Below, piece after piece: positions 1 through 6,890 of a stretch of 11,141 nucleotides of DNA. Position 1 is the first letter of the stretch; each line of letters opens with the position of its first letter. Both the position numbers and the translations under genes were made by a program. The stretch comes from Burkholderiales bacterium. GTDB lineage: Bacteria > Pseudomonadota > Gammaproteobacteria > Burkholderiales > Burkholderiaceae_C. The notes under the pieces are model-generated. The model did not search any database, was not told where the DNA came from, and saw nothing but the letters and a program-made list of their open reading frames with translations. Where the stretch lies: contig CANJKD010000024.1 of the NCBI GenBank assembly GCA_947474415.1, forward strand, positions 1 through 11,141, given 5' to 3'.

Positions 1-145
1 ACACCAGCGTCAGCGTGAGCTGGAACACGCGGTAGTTGCTGACCAGGAACGGCAGCACGCAGGCCACCACGAGCAGCAGCGCCAGGCCTGTCACTTGAGC
101 GCGACTCAAGGCGGGTTGACGTGCAGGGTTGGAAACAGATGCCAT
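1..145 (-). CDS. livM: LivM-type ABC transporter permease (partial, N-terminus only)
   Basis: This is the first 48 codons of a permease whose remainder lies beyond the left edge. The translation begins MASVSNPARQPALSRAQ and then becomes hydrophobic (TGLALLLVVACVLPFLV), followed by SNYRVFQLTLTLV. A short polar leader, a first membrane helix, then a Y-x-hydrophobic stretch is the usual opening of LivM-family inner-membrane permeases of branched-chain-amino-acid-type importers. The ATG at 145 lies only 3 bases after the livH stop, so it is almost certainly in the same operon. LivM pairs with LivH to form the translocation pore, powered by LivG and LivF. The family call rests mainly on context (livG-livF-livH order) because only about one seventh of the expected protein is visible. 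Confidence 0.82.
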   Translation of the reverse strand, partial: MASVSNPARQPALSRAQVTGLALLLVVACVLPFLVSNYRVFQLTLTLV

Positions 146-148
146 GGT

Positions 149-1018
149 TCAGACCCGCGTCACGTGCACTTTGCCGAACAACCCCGATGGCCGCACCACC
201 AGCACGCCGACGATCAACATCAGCGCCACCGTCAGCTTCAACTCGGTGCCGAGAATGGAGCCGACCACGTTCTCGAGCACGCCGACGATGAAGCCGCCGA
301 GCACCGCGCCGCCGGGGCTGTCGATGCCGCCCAGCAGCGCAGCCGCGAAGGCATAGAGCAAGATGCCCGACATCATGTTCGGTTCCAGGAACACCGTGGG
401 CGCGACCATGATGCCGGCCACCGCGCCGATCGCCGAGGCCAGCCCCCAACCCAGCGCCAGCATCCAGCCGACGCGAATGCCGACGAGCCGGCTGGCCACC
501 GGGTTCTGCGCCGCCGCGCGCATCGCCAGGCCCAGCGGCGTGAAGCGGAAGAACATGAACACCAACACCAGCACCACCAGCGTGACGCCGATCGACCCCA
601 GTTCATGCGACGACACATAGGAATTCCCGAACAGCGGCTCAGCGGGAAACGGGCTCGGGAAGGGCTTGATCGTGTACGAGAAAATCCAGCCCGCCAGGCT
701 GTTCAGGATCACCAGCAGGCCGATGAAGACGATCACCACCGACAGGATGGGCGCGTTCTCGACCGGCTGCACGATCACCCGTTCGATCAGCACGCCGAGC
801 ACGAACGCCACCGCCACCGTGATGAAGAACGCCGCCCAGTACGGCATGCCGACCTGGATCAGGCTCCAGGCGATGTAGGTGGAGAACATCGCCAGTTCAC
901 CCTGCGCGAAGTTCACCAGGTGCGTGGCCTGGTAGATCATCACGAGAGCCAGCGCCACGCTGGCGTAGATGCCGCCGGTCGCGAGGCCGGACAGCACTTG
1001 ATGGAGCAAGACGTTCAT
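149..1018 (-). CDS. livH: LivH-type branched-chain amino acid ABC transporter permease
   Basis: A 289-residue integral membrane protein, normal length for LivH. The early segment holds the family-typical NFAQGE motif (residues 36-41) after a first helix, and about eight hydrophobic segments follow. A cytoplasmic loop around residues 161-181 (PLGLAMRAAAQNPVASRLVGI) matches the EAA-like coupling loop that contacts the ATPases. The C-terminal part carries the GGIDSPGGAVLGGFIVGVLEN region (about 230-250) typical of LivH. It is expected to form the inner-membrane channel with LivM. ATG at 1018 is the natural start; only a weak Shine-Dalgarno is visible, 34 bases after the livF stop. The substrate could be branched-chain amino acids, but this family also serves aromatic and other carboxylates, amides and urea, so the ligand is open. 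Confidence 0.95.
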   Translation of the reverse strand: MNVLLHQVLSGLATGGIYASVALALVMIYQATHLVNFAQGELAMFSTYIAWSLIQVGMPYWAAFFITVAVAFVLGVLIERVIVQPVENAPILSVVIVFIGLLVILNSLAGWIFSYTIKPFPSPFPAEPLFGNSYVSSHELGSIGVTLVVLVLVFMFFRFTPLGLAMRAAAQNPVASRLVGIRVGWMLALGWGLASAIGAVAGIMVAPTVFLEPNMMSGILLYAFAAALLGGIDSPGGAVLGGFIVGVLENVVGSILGTELKLTVALMLIVGVLVVRPSGLFGKVHVTRV

Positions 1019-1052
1019 GCCATGTGCCTGTTTGAGCCTGGGTCAGCCTGCG

Positions 1053-1766
1053 TCAATAGCCAAGGTAGGAACGGCGGATCGCTTCGTCGCTGCGAATCGC
1101 CTCGGCCGTACCCGAGATCACCACGCGGCCGGTCTCCAGCAGGTAGGCCTGGTCGGCGAGCTTGAGCGCCAGTGCCGCGTTCTGCTCGACCAGCAGCATG
1201 CTGACCCGGTCTTGCTGGTTGATGGCGCGGAAGATCTCGAACAGCTCCTGGACGATGCGCGGCGCGAGGCCGAACGAAGGCTCGTCGAGCAGCAGCAGGC
1301 GCGGCCGCAGCATCAGCGCACGCGACACCGCAAGCATCTGCTGCTCGCCGCCCGACAAGGTGCCGGCCTGCTGCAGCCAGCGCTCCTTCAGGCGCGGAAA
1401 GTAGCCGAACATGCGTTCGAAGTCTTGTGCCACCTCGGCCTTGTCGCGCCGTGTGTAGGCGCCCAGGCGCAGGTTTTCTTCGACGGTCAGGTTCACGAAC
1501 GTGCCCCGCCCGTCGGGCACATGGGCGACGCCAAGGCGCACGATGCTTTCGGTGGCGCGGCCATCGATGCGTGTGCCGGCAAACTGCACTGCGCCGCGCG
1601 TCTTCACCATGCCGCAAACCGCGCGCAGCGTCGTTGTCTTGCCCGCGCCGTTCGCGCCGAGGATGGTCGTGATGCAGCCCTCTTCCACTGCGAAGTCCAG
1701 GCCGTGTAGCACATGAGTCGCGCCATACGAAGCGTGCAGCCCGCGAACGTCAAGAAGGCGAGTCAT
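1053..1766 (-). CDS. livF: LivF-type ABC transporter ATP-binding protein
   Basis: A 237-residue ABC ATPase of LivF length. Visible motifs: Walker A GANGAGKT (residues 37-44), the Q-loop-region motif PDGRGTFVNLTVEENL (about 84-99), signature LSGGE (137-141), Walker B LLLLDEP (157-163), and VEQN (about 193-196). The last replaces the usual H-loop histidine with glutamine, which is characteristic of LivF rather than LivG. It should hydrolyse ATP at the inner face of the membrane as a heterodimer with LivG to drive import. Its ATG overlaps the livG stop by one base (TGATG), which indicates translational coupling and settles the start. The family motif usually reads PEGR; here it is PDGRG, a mild variant. 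Confidence 0.96.
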   Translation of the reverse strand: MTRLLDVRGLHASYGATHVLHGLDFAVEEGCITTILGANGAGKTTTLRAVCGMVKTRGAVQFAGTRIDGRATESIVRLGVAHVPDGRGTFVNLTVEENLRLGAYTRRDKAEVAQDFERMFGYFPRLKERWLQQAGTLSGGEQQMLAVSRALMLRPRLLLLDEPSFGLAPRIVQELFEIFRAINQQDRVSMLLVEQNAALALKLADQAYLLETGRVVISGTAEAIRSDEAIRRSYLGY

Positions 1767-2536
1767 CAGTCTGCGGTCCCGAGGTAGGCGCGAATGACCT
1801 CGGCGTTGGTCTGCACCTCGGCCGGCGTGCCATCGGCAATGACGCGGCCGAAGTCGAGCGCCACGACCCGGTCGGACACGCGCATCACCATGTTCATGTG
1901 GTGCTCCACCAGCAGCATCGTCAGCTTCAGCCGGGCCCGCACCTCGCGCAGCAATTCCATCAGCGCGCCAACCTCTTCATGGTTCAGGCCACCGGCCGGC
2001 TCATCGAGCAGCAACAGCTTCGGCTGGCTCGCCAGCGCACGTGCGAGTTCGACGCGCTTCTGCGTGCCGAACGGCAGGTCCATCACGCGCGTGTCGGCCA
2101 CCGGCCCCAGGCCGAGCAGCTCGACGAGCTGGTCTGCATGCGCCTCCAGCGCCAATTCTTCGCGCCGCACGCGGGGCAGGCGCAGCGCGTTCTCGAAGAA
2201 GCCAGTGTGGGTGCGGCTGTGGCCGCCGAGCAGGATGTTCTGGCGCACCGTCATGGTCCGGAACAACGCCAGGTTCTGAAACGTGCGGCCGATGCCGAGC
2301 GAGGCGATGCCGTGCGGCCGCGTGTCGACCACTGGCGCGCCTTCGAACAGGATGCTGCCTTCGTTGAACGCATACAACCGCGACAGGCAATTGAACAGCG
2401 TCGTCTTGCCTGCGCCATTCGGGCCGATCAGCCCGACGATGTGGCCGGCCTTCACCGAAAACGACACGCCGTCAAGTGCCGTGATGCCGCCGAAGCGCAC
2501 CGTCACGCCTTCGACGCGCAGCAACTCGGGGAGCAT
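1766..2536 (-). CDS. livG: LivG-type ABC transporter ATP-binding protein
   Basis: The first gene of the importer operon and partner ATPase of LivF. From the ATG at 2536 it is 256 residues, the normal LivG length. Motifs: Walker A GPNGAGKT (residues 38-45), GIGRTFQNLALF with the Q-loop glutamine (about 81-92), a degenerate signature LPFGTQKRVELARAL (about 154-168) as usual in LivG, Walker B LLLLDEPAGGL (about 174-184) and switch histidine in VEHHM (about 210-214). The reading frame stays open upstream to a GTG at 2605, giving 23 extra residues (LQDAPFRALLAAPKELKIASPT) that do not look like the family. An AAAGGAG element lies 21 bases before the ATG, which is too far for a standard ribosome site, so the start is likely but not certain. 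The first bases of livF overlap its stop. Confidence 0.94.
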   Translation of the reverse strand: MLPELLRVEGVTVRFGGITALDGVSFSVKAGHIVGLIGPNGAGKTTLFNCLSRLYAFNEGSILFEGAPVVDTRPHGIASLGIGRTFQNLALFRTMTVRQNILLGGHSRTHTGFFENALRLPRVRREELALEAHADQLVELLGLGPVADTRVMDLPFGTQKRVELARALASQPKLLLLDEPAGGLNHEEVGALMELLREVRARLKLTMLLVEHHMNMVMRVSDRVVALDFGRVIADGTPAEVQTNAEVIRAYLGTAD

Positions 2537-2729
2537 GGTGGGTGAGGCGATCTTCAACTCCTTTGGGGCGGCGAGCAGCGCTCGAAACGGCGCGTCTTGA
2601 AGCACGAAGATATCGGGCCGGCAGAGATTTCAAAGGGGCTTTACCCTTGCTGAGGGACACAGGCTTACCCGCAGCGCGCTGTCACCTTGGCGCAGCCACG
2701 TGTTCACGGGCCGGGGCATACTTTGCAGA
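2537..2729. other. Divergent intergenic region between livG and the acyl-CoA synthetase gene
   Basis: These 193 bases separate two outward-facing transcription units and must contain both promoters. The livG-side candidate is listed separately. On the synthetase side CATACT (2717-2722) sits 7 bases before the ATG at 2730, with no convincing -35 at the proper distance. A palindromic CACGTG is at 2697-2702. Two near-identical strings, GGCTTTACCC (2637-2646) and GGCTTACCC (2662-2670), occur as direct repeats about 25 bases apart and could be half-sites, but this is weak. No regulator gene is adjacent. No RNA gene or further reading frame is supported here. Confidence 0.5.
2607..2633 (-). promoter_or_regulatory. 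Possible sigma70-type promoter for the liv operon
   Basis: On the minus strand TTGAAA (2633-2628, five of six matches to the -35 consensus) is followed after 15 bases by TATCTT (2612-2607, four of six to the -10 consensus). The spacer is shorter than the optimal 17. Transcription would then begin near 2600, inside the extended livG frame, which would exclude the GTG at 2605 and favour the ATG at 2536. Read by eye only, so this is a suggestion. Confidence 0.28.
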
Positions 2730-4382
2730 ATGAACACCGCGCCCGCCACCGCCCACGCCTCGGCCCCTACCCAAGATTCCGCAGCAGCAGCAACCGAATC
2801 CGCATCTGCAGCCGCGCCGGACCCCGCCTATCGCACGCTGCCCGGCCTCATCCGCCAGCATGCCCGCGCGCGCCCCGACCGGCTGGCGCTGCTGCAGGAC
2901 GATGCCCTGCTGAGCTACGCTGCGCTCGATGCCCTGATGGACCGCGTTGCCGCCTCGTTGCAGCGTGACGGCGTCAAGCCAGGCGACGCGATCGCGATCT
3001 GCGCGCGCGCCTCGCCCCGCTACGCCGCCGTGTTCCTGGGCGCCTTGCGGGCCGGCATCGCGGTGGCACCGCTCGCGCCATCGGTCACACCCGACAGCTT
3101 CGCCTCGATGCTCGGCGACGCGCAGGCGCACTGGCTGTTCGTCGATGAAGCCGCACGGGGCGCCATGGGTGCGGCGGGTGCGGCGGGCCATTCGCCCCAA
3201 GCCGAGCGCTGCATATCGCTCGACGGCGTGGCCCCGGGGCTCGCCTTAGATGCCTGGCTGATGCCCGAAGGCGCGCTGCCCGAACCCGTCGACGTGCCAC
3301 CCGACCACCCGTTCAACATCATCTATTCATCCGGCACCACCGGTGCGCCGAAAGGCATCGTGCAATCGCACGGCATGCGCTGGTCGCATGTGGCACGCGG
3401 CGCGAACCACGGCTACGGCCCGCAGGGCGTGACCCTGCTCGCCACGCCGCTGTACTCGAACACCACGCTGGTGGTGTTCTTCCCCACGCTTGCCTTCGGC
3501 GGCGCTGTCATCCTGATGGACAAGTTCGACGCCGCGAAGTACCTGGCACTGGCCGTGCAGCACCGCGTCACCCACACGATGCTGGTGCCGGTGCAGTACC
3601 AGCGGCTGATGGCGCTGCCAACGTTCGGTGCGCATGACCTGAGCGCGTACCAGTTCAAGTTCTGCACCAGCGCGCCGTTCTCGGCCGCACTGAAGGCCGA
3701 CGTGGTGAAGCGCTGGCCAGGCGGGCTGATCGAGTTCTACGGCATGACCGAAGGTGGCGGCACCTGCATCCTCGCGGCGCACGAGCACCCGGAAAAGCTG
3801 CACACGGTCGGCCAGCCGGCGCCCGGCCACGACATCCGGCTCATCGACAACGAAGGCCACGAACTGCCGGCCGGCGTGCCGGACGCCATCGGCGAAGTGG
3901 TTGGCCATTCGGCCGGCATGATGACCGGCTACCACCGCCAACCCGGCAAGACGCGCGAGGCCGAATGGTTCGACTCCCAAGGCAAGCGCTTCATCCGCAC
4001 CGGCGACGTCGGCCGCTTCGACCCGCAAGGCTTCCTGACCCTGATGGACCGCAAGAAAGACATGGTCATCAGCGGCGGCTTCAACATCTACCCGAGCGAC
4101 CTGGAAGCGGTGTTGCGCGAGCATGCGGCGGTGCTCGATGTGGCCGTGGTCGGCGTGCCTTCGGTGCAATGGGGCGAGACGCCGATCGCCTTCGTGGTGC
4201 CGCGCGCCGGCAGCGAGCTTGCCGCCGATGAACTGATGCGCTGGCTCAACGACCGGGTCGGCAAGACCCAGCGGCTCGCGCGCCTTGAATACCTTGTCGA
4301 GCTGCCGCGCAGCGCGATCGGCAAGGTGCTGAAGCGCGAGCTGCGCGACGCCCATGTGGCCAGCGGCCGCGTGCCACGCTGA
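2730..4382 (+). CDS. AMP-dependent acyl-CoA synthetase/ligase (class I adenylate-forming enzyme)
   Basis: A 550-residue ligase that activates a carboxylic acid with ATP to an acyl-adenylate and transfers it to coenzyme A. Core motifs are intact: phosphate loop YSSGTTGAPKG (residues 199-209), A5 motif YGMTEGG (337-343), RTGDVGRFD with the ribose-binding aspartate (423-431), hinge-region RKKDMVISGGFNIYP (441-455) and C-terminal PRSAIGKVLKREL with catalytic Lys532. The first 30 or so residues are Ala/Ser/Thr/Pro-rich and low in complexity. The frame is open to a GTG at 2700, but the ATG at 2730 is preferred; neither has a good Shine-Dalgarno. It is divergent from the liv importer and followed 47 bases later by a reductase. 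The substrate cannot be read from sequence; aromatic, short/medium-chain or branched acids are all possible. The cytoplasm is the likely location. Confidence 0.93.
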   Translation: MNTAPATAHASAPTQDSAAAATESASAAAPDPAYRTLPGLIRQHARARPDRLALLQDDALLSYAALDALMDRVAASLQRDGVKPGDAIAICARASPRYAAVFLGALRAGIAVAPLAPSVTPDSFASMLGDAQAHWLFVDEAARGAMGAAGAAGHSPQAERCISLDGVAPGLALDAWLMPEGALPEPVDVPPDHPFNIIYSSGTTGAPKGIVQSHGMRWSHVARGANHGYGPQGVTLLATPLYSNTTLVVFFPTLAFGGAVILMDKFDAAKYLALAVQHRVTHTMLVPVQYQRLMALPTFGAHDLSAYQFKFCTSAPFSAALKADVVKRWPGGLIEFYGMTEGGGTCILAAHEHPEKLHTVGQPAPGHDIRLIDNEGHELPAGVPDAIGEVVGHSAGMMTGYHRQPGKTREAEWFDSQGKRFIRTGDVGRFDPQGFLTLMDRKKDMVISGGFNIYPSDLEAVLREHAAVLDVAVVGVPSVQWGETPIAFVVPRAGSELAADELMRWLNDRVGKTQRLARLEYLVELPRSAIGKVLKRELRDAHVASGRVPR

Positions 4383-4429
4383 ACCGGGCCTGAACCCGCG
4401 CCGAGCCTATTGACCGATTGGAAAACACC

Positions 4430-5455
4430 ATGTCCGAACCCCAGATCCAGTACCAGCCGCTCGGCGCCAGCGGCCTGAAAGTCTCGAAGCTCTGGCTCGG
4501 CACGATGATGTTCGGCGACCAGACCAGCGAAGCCGAGGCCGCGAACATCGTCGCCGCGTCGTTCGACGCCGGGCTGAACGCGATCGACACCGCCGACGCG
4601 TACTCGGGCGGCGAGTCAGAGCGCATCACCGGCCGGCTCATCGCCGCGCAGCGCGATCACTGGGTGCTGGCCACCAAGCTCGCGAACCCGACCGGGCCGG
4701 GACCGAACCAGCGCGGCCTGTCGCGCCGCCACATCATGCAGTCAGTGGACGCGAGCCTGGCGCGCCTGGGCACCGACTGGATCGACGTGCTCTACCTGCA
4801 CCGCGAAGATGCGAGCACGCCGCTCGAAGAAACGCTGGCCGCGGTGGCCCACCTGATCGAGCGCGGCAAGGTGCATCACTTCGGGGTCTCGAACTTCCGC
4901 GCCTGGCGCGTGGCGCGGGTGGCCGAAATGTGCCGCGCGATGGGCATCGCCCCGCCCATCGTCTGCCAGCCGCCCTACAACGCGATGTCGCGCCAGATCG
5001 AGACCGAGCTGCTGCCGTGCTGCGCCCACTACGGCGTGGCGCCTGTGGTCTACAGCCCGCTCGCACGCGGCGTGCTGAGCGCCAAGTACGTGCCGGGTGC
5101 CGCGCCGCCCGAAGGCTCGCGCGCGGCGCGCAACGACCCCCGCATCATGCAGACCGAATTCCGCCCCGAATCACTCGCACTGGCTCACCGGATGAGTGAG
5201 CACGCCCACGCCCGCGGCCTCACCCCGACGCAGCTCGCGCTCGGCTGGGTCTGGAACAACGCTCTCGTGAACGGCCTGATCGGCGGGCCGAAGACGCTCG
5301 TGCAATGGCAGGACTACCTCGGCGCCATGAACAGCCCGTTCACGCCCGAAGACGAGGCCTTCGTCAGCGGCCTCGTGAGCACCGGCCATGCCTCCACCGC
5401 GGGCTACAACGACCCGGCGTATCCGCTGACGGGGCGGGTGGCGCGAGGCGGTTGA
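4430..5455 (+). CDS. Aldo/keto reductase family oxidoreductase
   Basis: A 341-residue (alpha/beta)8-barrel NADPH-dependent oxidoreductase that would reduce an aldehyde or ketone, or run in reverse. The catalytic tetrad is readable: Asp53 and Tyr58 in AIDTADAYSGG, Lys83 in ATKLANP, and His124 in LYLHRED. GKVHHFGVSNF (about 145-155) and YSPLARGVLS (about 208-217) are further family landmarks. Length and the YSGGESE and GPGPNQRGLSRRH stretches resemble the larger aryl-alcohol-dehydrogenase/YghZ-like branch rather than small sugar reductases. The ATG at 4430 is preferred over a TTG at 4418; a weak TGGA lies upstream. It follows the CoA ligase on the same strand with a 47-base gap and no obvious terminator between, so co-transcription is likely. 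The natural substrate is unknown. Confidence 0.93.
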   Translation: MSEPQIQYQPLGASGLKVSKLWLGTMMFGDQTSEAEAANIVAASFDAGLNAIDTADAYSGGESERITGRLIAAQRDHWVLATKLANPTGPGPNQRGLSRRHIMQSVDASLARLGTDWIDVLYLHREDASTPLEETLAAVAHLIERGKVHHFGVSNFRAWRVARVAEMCRAMGIAPPIVCQPPYNAMSRQIETELLPCCAHYGVAPVVYSPLARGVLSAKYVPGAAPPEGSRAARNDPRIMQTEFRPESLALAHRMSEHAHARGLTPTQLALGWVWNNALVNGLIGGPKTLVQWQDYLGAMNSPFTPEDEAFVSGLVSTGHASTAGYNDPAYPLTGRVARGG

Positions 5456-5465
5456 CAGGAGCCGA

Positions 5466-5849
5466 TCAGCCCCTGGGCATGCGGTAGAGGCCGCAAATCT
5501 TGTTGCCATCGGGGTCACGCAGGTAGGCCAGGTAGAGCTTGCCGTTGGCACCGTCGCGCACGCCGGGCGGGTCTTCGCAAGTGGTGCACCCATTGGCAAG
5601 CGCGGCCGCGTGCCAGGCATCGGCCTGTTCGGCCGACGGGCAGGCAAAGCCGATGGTGCTGCCGTTGCCCAGCGTGGCAGGCTGCCCATCGATCGGCAGG
5701 CTCACCGAGAAGACGCCGGCCGGTGTGCGCCAGAAGATGCGATGCCGGTCTACGGCCCCGGCGGGCATGCCCAAGGTGCCCAATACCGCGTCGTAGAACG
5801 CCTTGGACTTGCTCAGGTTGTTGGTGCCGATCATGACGTGCAAAAACAT
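5466..5849 (-). CDS. VOC (glyoxalase/bleomycin-resistance fold) family protein
   Basis: A 127-residue protein with the paired beta-alpha-beta-beta-beta layout of the vicinal oxygen chelate superfamily: MFLHVMIGTNNLSKSKAFYD (strand plus helix), then GVFSVSLPI, then TIGFACPSAEQADAWHAAAL, and a C-terminal YLRDPDGNKICGLYR, a hallmark closing strand. His4 occupies the usual first metal-ligand position. The other three usual His/Glu positions appear to hold Ser48/Ser50, Thr65 and Cys119, so metal-dependent chemistry as in glyoxalase I is doubtful, and the specific activity is unknown. The ATG at 5849 has a modest AAGG about 10 bases upstream. It is tail to tail with the reductase, with just 10 bases between stops, and lies downstream of mtfA past a strong hairpin. 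Confidence 0.88.
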   Translation of the reverse strand: MFLHVMIGTNNLSKSKAFYDAVLGTLGMPAGAVDRHRIFWRTPAGVFSVSLPIDGQPATLGNGSTIGFACPSAEQADAWHAAALANGCTTCEDPPGVRDGANGKLYLAYLRDPDGNKICGLYRMPRG

Positions 5850-5901
5850 GGTGCGTGAGCCTTCGGGGCGAGTGGGTTGGGCGCAGAGGTGCTGGTGAAG
5901 A

Positions 5902-5930
5902 GACCGGGGCAGCCATTGGTTGCCCCGGTC
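5902..5930 (-). terminator. Strong perfect hairpin, possible terminator after mtfA
   Basis: GACCGGGGCA (5902-5911) and TGCCCCGGTC (5921-5930) are perfect 10-base inverted repeats around a 9-base interval GCCATTGGT, which can itself pair to extend the stem by a wobble and two more base pairs. It sits 56 bases past the mtfA stop and about 50 bases before the VOC start on the minus strand. Downstream on that strand the sequence is TCTCTTCACC, pyrimidine-rich but with no true U tract. It could be a terminator, an attenuator or a processing/stability element. Confidence 0.5.
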
Positions 5931-5985
5931 CGATGGTGCGCGGTTGACGCCCGCAGGCAGCCCGGCACCCGCGCCAGTGCCTGCG

Positions 5986-6849
5986 CTACCAGCTCAGCGG
6001 GTTCACGCGGTAGAAGCCGCTCAGCTCGCGGTAGAGCGCCGCATGCTCGGCGGCGAGCCGCTTCGGCTGCTCGAAGAACACTTCGGAGGCGACCGCGAAG
6101 AACTCGGCCGGGTCGGTCGCGCCGTAGTCGCTGAACAGCGATGGCTGACCGGCCCGCACGCGCTGCTGCAGGTGCGCGAACTCCTGGCCCAGCACCTGCG
6201 CCCAACGCGCGCGACGCCGCTGGCCGCCGAGCCACGGCGCACCGTTGGCACGGCCGTTGTCCTGGTCGAGTTGGTGCGCGAACTCGTGGATCACGACGTT
6301 GCGGCCGTCGTCGGGCACCTCCGCGCCGTCGATCGCGTCTTGCCACGACAGGATCACCTGGCCCTGCTGCCACGATTCGCCGGCCAGCACGCGACGCTGG
6401 TCCTGCAGCACACCCGAACCATCGGAATGGACCTTGTCGACGATGAAGGCGCCGGGATAGACGAGGATCTGGCGCAGGTTCGCAAAGTAGTCGCCGCGCC
6501 GGTTCAGGATCAGCAGGCACGCCTGCGCCGCGATCATGACGCGCATCTCGTCGCTGACGACGAGACCGGCGCAGCCGATGAAGGGCTTCTCGGCGAGGAA
6601 CACCTGGATGTGCTTCTTCAGCTGCAACTGCAGGTCGGCCGGCATCGAACGGAAGTAGGGCACACGCTCCCGCAAGGTCTGGCGCCATGCCGGCGGGAAC
6701 GGCTGGCGCCGCACCCGCTTGCGGCGCCAGCCGGTGAACAGCGGGTCACGCAGCAGCCAGGTGATCAGCAGCAACGCGCCGAGCAGGAGGATCAACACGG
6801 GCAAGTGAAAGGGCAAGAGCAGCGCGCCGCAGCGCCCGGGGTCGCACAC
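5986..6849 (-). CDS. mtfA: MtfA-like zinc metallopeptidase (M90 family), with N-terminal membrane segment
   Basis: A 287-residue protein matching the M90 peptidase family of E. coli MtfA, which cleaves C-terminal residues of substrates and sequesters the Mlc repressor. The zinc motif HEFAHQLD is at 188-195 (His188, Glu189, His192), and the downstream conserved ATDPAEFFAVASEVFF (about 244-259) supplies the further acidic ligand region. Upstream LVYPGAFIVD (129-138) and SWQQGQVILSW (159-169) are also family-typical. Unlike the 265-residue E. coli enzyme, residues about 13-33 are strongly hydrophobic (LPVLILLLGALLLITWLL) and followed by a basic RRKRVRR, suggesting an inner-membrane anchor with a cytoplasmic catalytic domain. 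The first start is a GTG at 6849 without a clear Shine-Dalgarno; a GTG at 6798 is an alternative that keeps part of the hydrophobic stretch. It lies 41 bases downstream of dctM. Confidence 0.9.
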   Translation of the reverse strand: MCDPGRCGALLLPFHLPVLILLLGALLLITWLLRDPLFTGWRRKRVRRQPFPPAWRQTLRERVPYFRSMPADLQLQLKKHIQVFLAEKPFIGCAGLVVSDEMRVMIAAQACLLILNRRGDYFANLRQILVYPGAFIVDKVHSDGSGVLQDQRRVLAGESWQQGQVILSWQDAIDGAEVPDDGRNVVIHEFAHQLDQDNGRANGAPWLGGQRRRARWAQVLGQEFAHLQQRVRAGQPSLFSDYGATDPAEFFAVASEVFFEQPKRLAAEHAALYRELSGFYRVNPLSW

Positions 6850-6870
6850 GGCTTGAAGCTGGGTGCGGGC

Positions 6871-6889
6871 GCGCGGATTTCAACCGCGC
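6871..6889 (-). other. Short inverted repeat between dctM and mtfA
   Basis: GCGCGG (6871-6876) and CCGCGC (6884-6889) are perfect 6-base arms around the 7-base loop ATTTCAA, lying in the 41-base gap after the dctM stop. No T tract follows on the minus strand, so it is more likely a 3'-end stabilising or attenuating stem than a full terminator. In a GC-rich genome a stem this short may also be chance. Confidence 0.3.
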
Positions 6890-6890
6890 T

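Noticed and set aside
95..1165. A 356-codon open frame on the plus strand opposite livH
   Set aside because: Its translation is Arg/His/Gln/Asp-rich with no family features, while the opposite strand encodes an intact LivH. It is a shadow frame caused by high GC content.
2697..2702. CACGTG palindrome as a specific regulator site
   Set aside because: A single 6-base palindrome is expected by chance in GC-rich DNA, and no bacterial regulator is identified for it here.
3327..4355. A 342-codon open frame on the minus strand opposite the CoA ligase
   Set aside because: Rich in His, Arg, Ala and Val with no domain, while the plus strand carries all ligase motifs. A shadow frame.
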